Shown here one piece after another: positions 15,703 through 22,566 of a stretch of DNA of 22,686 bases (positions within the stretch are counted from its first letter, which is position 1; each line of letters starts with the position of its first letter). A program made the position numbers and the translations under genes. Source of the DNA: JBCCDY01 sp039030555 (GTDB lineage Bacteria > Bacteroidota > Bacteroidia > Cytophagales > Cyclobacteriaceae); assembly GCA_039030555.1 (NCBI GenBank), contig JBCCDY010000036.1, positions 1 through 22,686 on the forward strand, written 5' to 3'. The notes under the pieces were generated by a model. It made no database searches. It was not told where the DNA came from and was given only the letters and a program-made list of their open reading frames with translations.

Positions 15703-16371
15703 TTATTTTTTAGTCAAAACCTCATCGATCAAGCCATAATCTCTGGCTTCCTCAGCCCTCATCCAGTAATCTCGATCTGAGTCTTTCTCGATTTGTTCAA
15801 AAGTTTTACCCGTATGGTGGGCTAATATATTATAAAGATCTTTCCTTAGCTCTAACGTTTGCCTCAAGGTAATCTCCATATCTTTGGACTGTCCTTGCAT
15901 TCCGCCAGAAGGCTGGTGGATCATTACTCTTGCATGAGGAAGTGCGGATCTTTTACCCTTTACTCCCCCCGACATGAGAACTGCGCCCATAGAAGCTGCC
16001 ATTCCTGTGCAGATAGTAGCTACATCCGGAGAGACGTACTGCATAGTATCATACATTCCTAATCCCGCATACACAGAACCCCCGGGACTGTTTACATATA
16101 GAAGTATGTCTTTTGTGGAATCCACAGACTCCAAAAATAGAAGTTGGGCAGTGATTATATTTCCAATGTTTTCTTCAACCTGCATGCCTAGAAATATGAT
16201 TCTATCCATGATTAAACGGGAGAAAACATCTATTTCGGCAAATCTTGTAGGTCGCTCTTCTATGACCGACCGGGTCATATTTTCTACTCGGTCTACATAA
16301 CTATCGAACGTAAGGCCGTTTATTCCCTGACCCTTAACTGCGTATTTTCTAAACTCTTCCTTGTCTATCAT
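15703..16371 (-). CDS. clpP: ATP-dependent Clp protease proteolytic subunit ClpP
   Basis: A 222-residue serine protease forming the tetradecameric chamber that degrades substrates delivered by ClpX. The catalytic triad is Ser127 (GMAASMGA), His152 (MIHQPSGG) and Asp201 (DSDRDYW). The adjacent glycine-rich strand YVNSPGGSVYAGLGMYDTMQ and the C-terminal RAEEARDYGLIDEVL are typical. I start at the ATG at 16371 (MIDKEEFRKYAVKGQG). A longer in-frame reading to 16410 would translate through the terminator hairpin and add an atypical 13-residue tail. A TAnnTTTG match (TATTTTTG) lies 15 bases before this ATG, giving clpPX a likely promoter of its own. clpX follows after two bases. The N-terminus before the mature region (about 30 residues) could be a processed propeptide. 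Confidence 0.97.
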   Translation of the reverse strand: MIDKEEFRKYAVKGQGINGLTFDSYVDRVENMTRSVIEERPTRFAEIDVFSRLIMDRIIFLGMQVEENIGNIITAQLLFLESVDSTKDILLYVNSPGGSVYAGLGMYDTMQYVSPDVATICTGMAASMGAVLMSGGVKGKRSALPHARVMIHQPSGGMQGQSKDMEITLRQTLELRKDLYNILAHHTGKTFEQIEKDSDRDYWMRAEEARDYGLIDEVLTKK

Positions 16372-16386
16372 TAAATCGATTTTTAA

Positions 16387-16394
16387 CAAAAATA
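16387..16394 (-). promoter_or_regulatory. Promoter -7 element (TATTTTTG) of clpP-clpX
   Basis: On the minus strand TATTTTTG matches TAnnTTTG and ends 15 bases before the clpP ATG. It directly abuts the T-rich tail of the tig terminator, so the two elements share sequence. No TTTG lies at 19-base spacing. Confidence 0.45.
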
Positions 16395-16421
16395 AAAAAG
16401 TCCTTGACAAAAGGACTTTTT
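16395..16421 (-). terminator. Intrinsic terminator between tig and clpP
   Basis: An 11-base perfect stem (AAAAAGTCCTT at 16395-16405 with AAGGACTTTTT at 16411-16421) and a 5-base loop. On the minus strand it is followed by T-rich sequence (TATTTTTG). It starts 22 bases after the tig stop codon and should end or attenuate tig transcription before clpP. The sequence is symmetric enough to work in both directions. Confidence 0.85.
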
Positions 16422-16442
16422 AATAACTGAAACGAATCAATT

Positions 16443-17774
16443 TTAGTTTTCTACAATCTTTTTAAACTTGTCTATGTCCACAGCTTCTTCCTTTATTTCA
16501 ATCTTTTCCTTCACAATATCCATCACTTTCTCCGACTGGACCTGGTTGTAGACATTCATATAATTTTGCCCTTCGTTTCCTTTCAAATAATTATCTGCAA
16601 AATTATCCAGCTGGTCTTCCATAGTTGGAATGCCTGATGCTCCAAATTGACTTCTGATTAGGTTTTTAGTGCTTTCAATTACATCACTATGCTCAATCTT
16701 GATCTCACTATCCTTGGCTATTCTTTCGTTAATGAGCTTCCATTTCAGCTCTCTGGCATAGCTGTCGTACTCTTTTTCAACTTGCTCTTCATTCAAATCT
16801 TTACCTGTTTCAACCAGCCATTTTTTTAAGAACTCATCAGGTAGATCAATTTTAACAGACTGCAATAGTTTTTCCTGAATGTCCCTGGTTAGAAGAGCAC
16901 TTGTTTCATGGCCATAATTTTCCTGCATAGCCTTTTTGACCTTTTCAATGAATTCTTCTTCATTTTTGACAGCATCTTTACCAAATACCTTATCAAAAAG
17001 TTCTTGATCTAACTCCGCGGGTTTCCTTTTATTTATTTTCGTGACCTGATAAGGCTTCTTCCCAGATAAAGCATTCAATCTATCAACTGAAAGTCCAGGA
17101 ATGTGTTCTGCTGTATGCTCGTCTTTAACCAGCTTCTTCATATCGATATCAACAGAGTCACTGACCTCAAGGCCTATGAGCCTCTTAAATTCTTTATCTG
17201 AGGTTTGATCTTTGGAAATGGTTATAGGCTCCTGCTCTTCGGAGTCACCTTCACTTATTAATTCAAGAGTAACTAAAGATTCATCATCGATCTTATCTGC
17301 TTCTTGAACCGAGCCATTCTGATTCTTGAGATTCTCTAAAGTCTCGTTGAGCAGTTTATCATCAATTTCTATCGAGTAAGACTTGACCTTTTGTTTTTTA
17401 TTTAGATCGAGATCAAAAGAATCGACCATTCCAATTTCGTAATTAAACTCAAGCTCTTTAGGGTTATCCCAGTCAATAGAATCTTGTGACTTTCTATCGG
17501 GTAATGGGTCTCCGATTAGTTTTATTTCGTTTTCCTGGATGTAATCCTTCAGGCTTTGGGAAACAATTTCATTGATCTCCTCAACTAAAATTGACTTTCC
17601 GTACATTTTCTTGATCATTCCGGTAGGCACTTTTCCCGGCCTGAAACCCTTGATCGATGCTTTCTTTGCGTACTCTTTTACTTTGCCTTCAACTTTAGGT
17701 TGAAAATCTTCCTCCTTTAATTTAATTTTAATAAAGGCGTTAACCGGGCTTTTTTTATCTAACGTAATATCCAA
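16443..17774 (-). CDS. tig: Trigger factor, ribosome-associated chaperone
   Basis: A 443-residue chaperone that docks at the ribosomal exit tunnel and shields nascent chains. The N-terminal ribosome-binding domain has the signature GFRPGKVP at 43-50. The middle region (about 150-245) corresponds to the FKBP-like domain but lacks an obvious intact prolyl-isomerase signature, so isomerase activity is doubtful. The C-terminal helical domain (from KPAELDQELFDKVFG to the end) forms the arms. The start is a TTG: an in-frame TAG lies only four codons upstream, and the next Met (residue 53) is beyond the ribosome-binding signature. A promoter-like box TAGTTTTC ends four bases before the start. It is first of the tig-clpP-clpX block, but a strong terminator separates it from clpP. 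Confidence 0.94.
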   Translation of the reverse strand: MDITLDKKSPVNAFIKIKLKEEDFQPKVEGKVKEYAKKASIKGFRPGKVPTGMIKKMYGKSILVEEINEIVSQSLKDYIQENEIKLIGDPLPDRKSQDSIDWDNPKELEFNYEIGMVDSFDLDLNKKQKVKSYSIEIDDKLLNETLENLKNQNGSVQEADKIDDESLVTLELISEGDSEEQEPITISKDQTSDKEFKRLIGLEVSDSVDIDMKKLVKDEHTAEHIPGLSVDRLNALSGKKPYQVTKINKRKPAELDQELFDKVFGKDAVKNEEEFIEKVKKAMQENYGHETSALLTRDIQEKLLQSVKIDLPDEFLKKWLVETGKDLNEEQVEKEYDSYARELKWKLINERIAKDSEIKIEHSDVIESTKNLIRSQFGASGIPTMEDQLDNFADNYLKGNEGQNYMNVYNQVQSEKVMDIVKEKIEIKEEAVDIDKFKKIVEN

Positions 17775-17778
17775 GACT

Positions 17779-17786
17779 GAAAACTA
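17779..17786 (-). promoter_or_regulatory. Possible -7 element of tig (TAGTTTTC)
   Basis: On the minus strand TAGTTTTC matches TAnnTTTG except for the last base and ends exactly four bases before the TTG start codon. This is the same spacing as the exact match in front of the PTPS-family gene. It implies a leaderless or very short-leader transcript if used. Confidence 0.3.
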
Positions 17787-17805
17787 TTTGTGATTTCAAA
17801 TAAAT

Positions 17806-17851
17806 TAAAAACCCTCAAATCCAGTTATGATAGTCATAAGGAATCGAGGGT
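17806..17851 (-). terminator. Terminator of the tRNA-Leu gene
   Basis: The outer stem ACCCTC (17811-17816) pairs with GAGGGT (17846-17851). The inner stem TTATGA (17825-17830) pairs with TCATAA (17834-17839) around a 3-base loop, with partial pairing between. On the minus strand the hairpin is followed by TTTTAATTTA. It starts 11 bases after the tRNA 3' end and stands between the tRNA and tig. Confidence 0.75.
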
Positions 17852-17862
17852 CTTTATATTAG

Positions 17863-17944
17863 TGCGGATGGAGGGACTCGAACCCCCATGCCTCGCGGCG
17901 CTAGATCCTAAGTCTAGTGCGTCTACCAATTTCGCCACATCCGC
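17863..17944 (-). tRNA. tRNA-Leu, anticodon UAG
   Basis: An 82-base cloverleaf on the minus strand. The acceptor stem is GCGGATG / CATCCGC with discriminator A. The anticodon stem CTAGA / TCTAG encloses loop CTTAGGA, so the anticodon is UAG, reading CUN leucine codons. A long variable arm (a class II feature of tRNA-Leu) and a T-arm containing GGTTCGAGTCC are present. The terminal CCA is not encoded: the bases after the discriminator are CT. It has its own promoter-like box upstream and a terminator downstream, and lies between tig (same strand) and the divergent rel gene. Confidence 0.96.
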
Positions 17945-17964
17945 AGGGACTAGAAAACGGAGGG

Positions 17965-17972
17965 CAAATTTA
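17965..17972 (-). promoter_or_regulatory. Promoter -7 element of tRNA-Leu (TAAATTTG)
   Basis: On the minus strand TAAATTTG matches TAnnTTTG exactly and ends 20 bases before the first base of the mature tRNA. It lies in the short region between the divergent tRNA and rel genes. Confidence 0.5.
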
Positions 17973-17994
17973 TAAAATTATTTTTTATAAACTG

Positions 17995-18003
17995 AAGGAG
18001 AGG
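17995..18003 (+). promoter_or_regulatory. Shine-Dalgarno-like site of the rel gene
   Basis: AAGGAGAGG lies nine bases before the ATG at 18013. Such strong purine ribosome-binding sites are uncommon among the other genes here. It supports the ATG at 18013 over the longer in-frame reading that would run through the tRNA gene. Confidence 0.6.
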
Positions 18004-18012
18004 AATAAAAAT

Positions 18013-20259
18013 ATGCAGGATGTTGTCAATGAAGATTTAGATCAGGAAAAAAAAGAGATCGTCAGGAGGTATAGAAGGCTTTTAAGAAAAGCAAAACCAT
18101 TTCTAAAAGATAATGATGCTAAGCTCATAAAAAAGGCTTTTTATACATCAATGGAGGCGCATAAAGATATGCGCAGAAAGTCAGGGGAGCCTTATATTTT
18201 TCATCCACTTGCCGTCGCTGAGATTGCAGTTTCAGAAATAGGCTTGGGAACAACTTCAATCGTAGCTGCTCTCTTGCACGATGTCGTTGAAGATACGGAA
18301 ATCGATCTGCGGGAAATTGAAAGAGAATTTGGGCATAAAATCGCCAGGATCATTGATGGCCTAACAAAGATCTCAGGTGTTTTTGAATATGGGAGCTCTC
18401 AGCAGGCCGAAAACTTCAGAAAAATGCTCTTGACGCTCTCAGAAGATGTGAGGGTAATTCTGATCAAGCTGGCGGACAGACTTCACAATATGAGGACTCT
18501 AGTAAGCATGCCCAGGCACAAGCAATTAAAAATTTCCTCGGAGACCATTTACTTATATGCACCACTAGCGCACCGTCTCGGTCTTTATGCTATAAAGTCT
18601 GAATTAGAAGATCTTTACCTAAAGTATACCGAGCAAGACATTTATAGAAGTATAGTTTCAAAGATCAATGAATCGAAAATTTCCAGAAGCAGATTTATCA
18701 GGACTTTTATGGCTCCTATCCAAAAGGAGCTGGAAGCATTGGAATTCGATTTTGAAATTAAAGGAAGACCCAAATCTGTTTATTCGATTAGGAATAAAAT
18801 GAAAAAACAGAATATACCTTTTGAAGAGGTATATGACCTGTTTGCAATTAGAATTATTCTTGATGTTCCAGTCGATAATGAAAAAGCGGCTTGTTGGCAG
18901 GTTTATTCAATTGTTACAGACTTCTATCAGCCTAACCCGGATCGCCTTCGTGACTGGATAAGCACTTCCAAGGCCAATGGATATGAATCCCTCCATACCA
19001 CAGTTATGAGTAATAGTGGAAAGTGGGTCGAAGTTCAAATCAGAACAAAAAGAATGAACGAGATAGCAGAAAAAGGCTATGCAGCGCACTGGAAGTATAA
19101 AGAAAACAAAGGAAATGGAAAGGATTCAGGAGGGCTGGAATCATGGATTACGAGGGTACGTGAACTACTGGAGCAGAACGACTCATCAGCCATAGAATTC
19201 GTTAACGATTTCAGATCTAACTTATTTAACGAGGAGGTTTTTGTCTTTACGCCTAAAGGAGATTTGAAGACATTACCTCATGGGTCAACGACGCTTGACT
19301 TTGCTTTCGAAATCCATACCGAGATAGGAGCGTCTTGTATTGGTGCAAAGGTAAATCAGAAGCTTGTGCCCCTAAACTATAAGTTAAAGAATGGCGATCA
19401 GGTCGAAATATTAACATCAAGAAAGCAAAAGCCTAATGAAGATTGGCTTAGGATTGTAGGAAGCACCAAGGCAAAGTCCAAAATAAAAGATTTATTAAAA
19501 GAGGAGAAAAAGGCGGCCGCTTCCAGCGGTAAAGAGATTGTGGTTAGAAAGCTGCAACAGATGAAAATGGAGTTGACCTATGATGTAATCACAAAACTGA
19601 TTAATCATTTCAAATGCGACACACCGTTAGACTTCTTTTTTAAAGTAGCCAAAGGCCAGATTGACCCTAAGGACATAAAGCGGATAGAATGGAATGAAAA
19701 CAAAGAAGGTAATAGTAAAAAGATCAAAGACGACCCTAACTCAAAATCTGATTTAAATGATATTAAACAAGAATTAACAAGAAAACCGTCTACAGCAGGG
19801 ACAGCGGATACATTACTACTCGGTGAGGATATGGATATATTGGATTACAAGCTTGCAAAATGCTGTAGCCCCATACCTGGCGATGATGTTTTTGGTTTTG
19901 TTTCTGTGAATGATGGAATTAAAATACATCGTACTACTTGTCCGAATTCAACTGAACTAATGGCTAACTATGGATACAGGATCATCAAAGCCAAATGGAC
20001 ATCACAAAAAGAATTAGCTTTTTTAGCTGGATTGAAGATTCTCGGAACGGACAGGGTAGGTTTAATTAATGATATTACTCAGGTAATATCCCAAGAACTG
20101 AAAGTCAACATGAGATCAATAACCATTGATTCTGAGAACGGGATTTTTGAAGGAATAATCAAACTTTTTGTCAATGATACCAAACACCTAGATAGGCTGA
20201 TCAAGAAACTAAAGGCCATAAACAATGTTGTTAAGGTTCAAAGATTTATGACGGAATAA
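18013..20259 (+). CDS. Bifunctional (p)ppGpp synthetase/hydrolase, RelA/SpoT family
   Basis: A 748-residue long-form Rel/SpoT protein controlling the stringent response. Domains: an HD hydrolase at about 45-200 with the intact HD motif HDVVED (89-94), upstream His64 and ADRLHN (154-159); a synthetase at about 245-365 with RPKSVYSIRNK (252-262), YDLFAIRI (Asp275), GYESLHTT (323-330) and WVEVQIRT (Glu340); TGS at about 408-468 beginning VFVFTPKGD; a helical region; a conserved-cysteine domain with Cys617-Cys618, His639 and Cys643; and a C-terminal ACT domain at about 672-745. Both catalytic centres look intact, so it should make and break (p)ppGpp. The start at 18013 has a good ribosome-binding site, and an extension to 17917 would overlap the tRNA. 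Length and order are normal. fur follows after 59 bases with its own promoter-like box. The name would be rel or spoT depending on convention. Confidence 0.97.
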   Translation: MQDVVNEDLDQEKKEIVRRYRRLLRKAKPFLKDNDAKLIKKAFYTSMEAHKDMRRKSGEPYIFHPLAVAEIAVSEIGLGTTSIVAALLHDVVEDTEIDLREIEREFGHKIARIIDGLTKISGVFEYGSSQQAENFRKMLLTLSEDVRVILIKLADRLHNMRTLVSMPRHKQLKISSETIYLYAPLAHRLGLYAIKSELEDLYLKYTEQDIYRSIVSKINESKISRSRFIRTFMAPIQKELEALEFDFEIKGRPKSVYSIRNKMKKQNIPFEEVYDLFAIRIILDVPVDNEKAACWQVYSIVTDFYQPNPDRLRDWISTSKANGYESLHTTVMSNSGKWVEVQIRTKRMNEIAEKGYAAHWKYKENKGNGKDSGGLESWITRVRELLEQNDSSAIEFVNDFRSNLFNEEVFVFTPKGDLKTLPHGSTTLDFAFEIHTEIGASCIGAKVNQKLVPLNYKLKNGDQVEILTSRKQKPNEDWLRIVGSTKAKSKIKDLLKEEKKAAASSGKEIVVRKLQQMKMELTYDVITKLINHFKCDTPLDFFFKVAKGQIDPKDIKRIEWNENKEGNSKKIKDDPNSKSDLNDIKQELTRKPSTAGTADTLLLGEDMDILDYKLAKCCSPIPGDDVFGFVSVNDGIKIHRTTCPNSTELMANYGYRIIKAKWTSQKELAFLAGLKILGTDRVGLINDITQVISQELKVNMRSITIDSENGIFEGIIKLFVNDTKHLDRLIKKLKAINNVVKVQRFMTE

Positions 20260-20291
20260 ATCGTTTGGGCCACTAAATATTTTTAGATTAA

Positions 20292-20299
20292 TATATTTG
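20292..20299 (+). promoter_or_regulatory. Promoter -7 element (TATATTTG) of the fur-STAS genes
   Basis: An exact TAnnTTTG match ending 19 bases before the Fur-family ATG. A TTTG at 20264-20267 lies 24 bases upstream, slightly longer than the usual spacing. Confidence 0.5.
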
Positions 20300-20318
20300 T
20301 TGTCATTATTAAAGAGAG

Positions 20319-20762
20319 ATGGTAATAAACGAAAAAGTGCAAGAGGAAGTAGAAAAAATTTTTACCGCCTATCTGGAAAACAAGAATCTTCGTAAAACTC
20401 CGGAACGCTTTGCTATTCTGGAAGAGATATATTCAAGGACAGGTCATTTTGATGTTGAGTCCTTGTATATAAGCATGAAGAATAAAAACTACAGAGTTAG
20501 CAGAGCAACAGTATATAATACACTAGATCTTCTCGTCGAATGTGATTTAGTCAGTAAACACCAGTTTGGTAAAAATTTAGCCCAGTATGAAAAATCATAT
20601 GGCTTTAAGCAACATGATCACATACTTATGACTGATTCCGGTAAAGTATTGGAATTCTGCGACCCTAGGATTCAAAACATCAAGAATACGCTCGAAGAAA
20701 TGTTCGGAATAGACATTTTACATCATTCTTTGTATTTCTTTGCGAAAGAGAAAAAAGCATAG
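20319..20762 (+). CDS. Fur-family transcriptional regulator lacking the structural-zinc cysteines
   Basis: A 147-residue metal-responsive DNA-binding protein. The N-terminal winged helix is clear: LRKTPERFAILEEIY, then HFDVESLY, then the recognition region VSRATVYNTLDLLVE at 60-74. The dimerisation half keeps the metal-site pattern H-D-H (99-101), with His43, and GKVLEFCDPRI. Where most Fur proteins have a C-x2-C pair after HDH (for example IC-x2-CG), this one has LMTDSG, and there is no second C-x2-C near the C-terminus. Only Cys75 and Cys114 occur. It therefore probably lacks the Cys4 structural zinc site. Whether it senses iron, another metal, peroxide or nothing cannot be told. It is followed after 5 bases by a STAS-domain gene, so the two are co-transcribed. 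Confidence 0.88.
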   Translation: MVINEKVQEEVEKIFTAYLENKNLRKTPERFAILEEIYSRTGHFDVESLYISMKNKNYRVSRATVYNTLDLLVECDLVSKHQFGKNLAQYEKSYGFKQHDHILMTDSGKVLEFCDPRIQNIKNTLEEMFGIDILHHSLYFFAKEKKA

Positions 20763-20767
20763 CATAA

Positions 20768-21109
20768 ATGGAACATAGCCACGAAATAGAGTCTGAGATA
20801 TTAAAATTACACTTGAAAGGAGATTTGATTGGTGAAAACGATGGAACAGAACTGCTTTCTGTAGTGACCGACACCATCAATGATGGAATTGTTTATGGCT
20901 GTGTGGATATTTCGGAAGTCAGATATATAAATAGTAGTGGAATAGGTGTTTTAATAACCATGCTCACCAAATTCAGAAACAAAGGAGGCGAATTAGTTTT
21001 ACTCAAACCTTCTGATCATGTGCAGAAATTACTACTGATCACTAAACTCAATAATATTTTCAAGATCGCAGAAAAAGAAGAAGAAATTGAAGCGTTTTTG
21101 AAAAAGTAG
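20768..21109 (+). CDS. STAS-domain protein, anti-sigma factor antagonist-like
   Basis: A 113-residue single STAS domain of the SpoIIAA/RsbV type. The conserved core is CVDISEVRYINSSGIGVLITML, with the phosphorylatable serine being Ser56 or Ser57 of the S-S-G motif, followed by the typical ELVLLKPSDHVQKLLLITKLNNIFKI stretch. In known systems such proteins are phosphorylated by a partner anti-sigma kinase and, when unphosphorylated, free a sigma factor or another output protein. No kinase, phosphatase or sigma factor gene is in the window, so the partner is elsewhere. It starts 5 bases after the fur-family stop, so co-transcription is very likely. purA follows after 65 bases and may be read from the same transcript. 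Confidence 0.9.
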   Translation: MEHSHEIESEILKLHLKGDLIGENDGTELLSVVTDTINDGIVYGCVDISEVRYINSSGIGVLITMLTKFRNKGGELVLLKPSDHVQKLLLITKLNNIFKIAEKEEEIEAFLKK

Positions 21110-21174
21110 GGTCAGGCTTTGTCTTATAATATAGCAAGAGGCACTATACTAAATTACTCAAGTCATTAAGTTTT

Positions 21175-22446
21175 ATGAAAGTAGATATACTTCTCGGCCT
21201 TCAATGGGGAGATGAAGGAAAAGGAAAGGTTGTTGATTATTTAGCTCCTAAATATGATATTATAGCCAGATTTCAAGGTGGTCCAAACGCCGGGCATACA
21301 TTAGAGTTTGATGGTATCAAACATGTCCTTCATCAAATCCCTTCTGGAATCTTTCACGGAAACTGTCTTAATATTATTGGGAATGGTGTCGTTTTGGACC
21401 CTGTTGTTTTCAGAAAAGAAATTGAAGCACTTTATAAACTATCGATAGACCCTAAAAAAAATCTATTAATATCGAATCGATGCCATCTGATTTTACCAAC
21501 ACATAAACTACTGGATAAAGCGTATGAAGAAGAAAAGGGGGAAAAGAAGATTGGTTCTACTTTAAAAGGAATTGGACCTGCTTACGGTAGTAAAATAGCG
21601 AGAGCAGGTTTGAGGCTAGGTGATATTTTATCGAATGATTTCGAGAAGAAATTTTCGGAGACAATTGAGGAGCATAAAGCTATTCTGGAAGCCTACGAGA
21701 TAGAAGTAGATGATCACCTTTTACTAGAATTTAAGGATTCGTTAGAGTTTATTAAAGATTTTGAGATCGGCTCTACCGAATACGTTCTCAACAATAACCT
21801 CAAGAAAGGTAAAAGAATACTTGCAGAGGGCGCACAAGGTTCACTGTTAGATGTTGATTTCGGTAGCTATCCATTTGTCACCAGTTCGAATACTACTGTC
21901 TCAGGGGTTTGTTCAGGTTTAGGCATTCCTCCTAGAAGAGTTGATAAAGTTTATGGCATATTCAAAGCTTATTGTACAAGGGTAGGGAGTGGCCCATTCC
22001 CAACAGAGCTTTTAAACGATGTGGGAGAAAAGTTGCAGAAGCAGGGAAATGAATTTGGAGCTACAACAGGTAGGCCTAGAAGATGCGGTTGGTTAGATCT
22101 GGTAAGCCTAAACTACAGTTGCATGATCAATGGTGTAACAGATTTGTTCATGATGAAAACAGATGTCCTTGAAGGCTTTGATGAAATAAATGTAGCCAAC
22201 TCATACACTACTAATGATGAGAAAAGCGAAGAATTGCCATTTAGCCTGGAGCACGTTACGCCCTCTTATAAGAATATGAAAGGCTGGAGCGAGACGATAG
22301 CTGATATGCAGACAAAGAAATTAACAGTTGAAGTTCTTGATTATATTGCGTTTATAGAGCATTATTTAGAAACCCCTATCAATTTAGTCTCGTACGGACC
22401 AGATAGAAAAGAGACCGTATTTAAGAAAGACGATAGCTGGAGTTAA
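21175..22446 (+). CDS. purA: Adenylosuccinate synthetase
   Basis: A 423-residue cytoplasmic enzyme that condenses IMP and aspartate using GTP to give adenylosuccinate, the first step from IMP to AMP. Motifs: N-terminal GLQWGDEGKGKVVDYLA (residues 8-24) with catalytic Asp13 and the P-loop-like GDEGKGK; GGPNAGHT (35-42) with His41; the IMP-binding region IGSTLKGIGPAYGSKIARAGLRLGD; AEGAQGSLLDVDFGSYPFVTSSNTT; the signature GVCSGLGIPPRRVD; GATTGRPRRCGWLD (aspartate/GTP binding); and MMKTDVLEGFDEI near the base site. Length is normal. The ATG at 21175 gives the standard family N-terminus. A clear promoter is not seen (TAAGTTTT directly before the ATG is a poor match), so it may be read through from the fur-STAS genes. 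Confidence 0.98.
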   Translation: MKVDILLGLQWGDEGKGKVVDYLAPKYDIIARFQGGPNAGHTLEFDGIKHVLHQIPSGIFHGNCLNIIGNGVVLDPVVFRKEIEALYKLSIDPKKNLLISNRCHLILPTHKLLDKAYEEEKGEKKIGSTLKGIGPAYGSKIARAGLRLGDILSNDFEKKFSETIEEHKAILEAYEIEVDDHLLLEFKDSLEFIKDFEIGSTEYVLNNNLKKGKRILAEGAQGSLLDVDFGSYPFVTSSNTTVSGVCSGLGIPPRRVDKVYGIFKAYCTRVGSGPFPTELLNDVGEKLQKQGNEFGATTGRPRRCGWLDLVSLNYSCMINGVTDLFMMKTDVLEGFDEINVANSYTTNDEKSEELPFSLEHVTPSYKNMKGWSETIADMQTKKLTVEVLDYIAFIEHYLETPINLVSYGPDRKETVFKKDDSWS

Positions 22447-22462
22447 TTTTTTTCATAAAGTT

Positions 22463-22493
22463 TTTGCAAATCAAAAACGACCTCTTACATTTG
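22463..22493 (+). promoter_or_regulatory. Consensus promoter P1 (TTTG-N19-TACATTTG)
   Basis: TTTG at 22463-22466, exactly 19 bases, then TACATTTG at 22486-22493. This is a full match to the Bacteroidota housekeeping promoter layout. It is followed by CATCCCCTTTCG. It reads rightward, after purA, with no gene yet begun. Confidence 0.8.
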
Positions 22494-22535
22494 CATCCCC
22501 TTTCGAACGAGAAAGAAAAATATTTAAAATAAATA

Positions 22536-22566
22536 TTTGCAATCAATTCCTTTTTCTTTATCTTTG
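22536..22566 (+). promoter_or_regulatory. Consensus promoter P2 (TTTG-N19-TATCTTTG)
   Basis: TTTG at 22536-22539, exactly 19 bases, then TATCTTTG at 22559-22566, followed by CATCCGCTTTCG. It lies 73 bases (about seven helical turns) downstream of P1. The 20 bases from the -7 element onward match P1 at 17 positions. The sequence between the promoters is strongly AT-rich, as in an UP element. Confidence 0.85.

Noticed and set aside
15859..16300. Plus-strand open reading frames within clpP
   Set aside because: They are antisense to a strongly conserved gene and show no protein-like features of their own.
16372..16410. Upstream extension of the ClpP reading frame (MSRTFLFLLKIDL)
   Set aside because: It would be translated from the terminator hairpin and the putative -7 element; the ATG at 16371 fits the family.
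17790..17975. Plus-strand open reading frame of 61 codons starting MISNKLKTLKSSYD
   Set aside because: Most of it is the antisense of the tRNA-Leu gene and its terminator; the tRNA cloverleaf on the minus strand explains the sequence.
17917..18012. Upstream extension of the Rel reading frame
   Set aside because: It runs through the divergent tRNA gene; a ribosome-binding site nine bases before the ATG at 18013 marks the real start.
21125..21130. TATAAT hexamer upstream of purA
   Set aside because: It resembles the E. coli -10 element, but this lineage uses TAnnTTTG promoters and no -35 partner is present; a chance match in AT-rich DNA is more likely.
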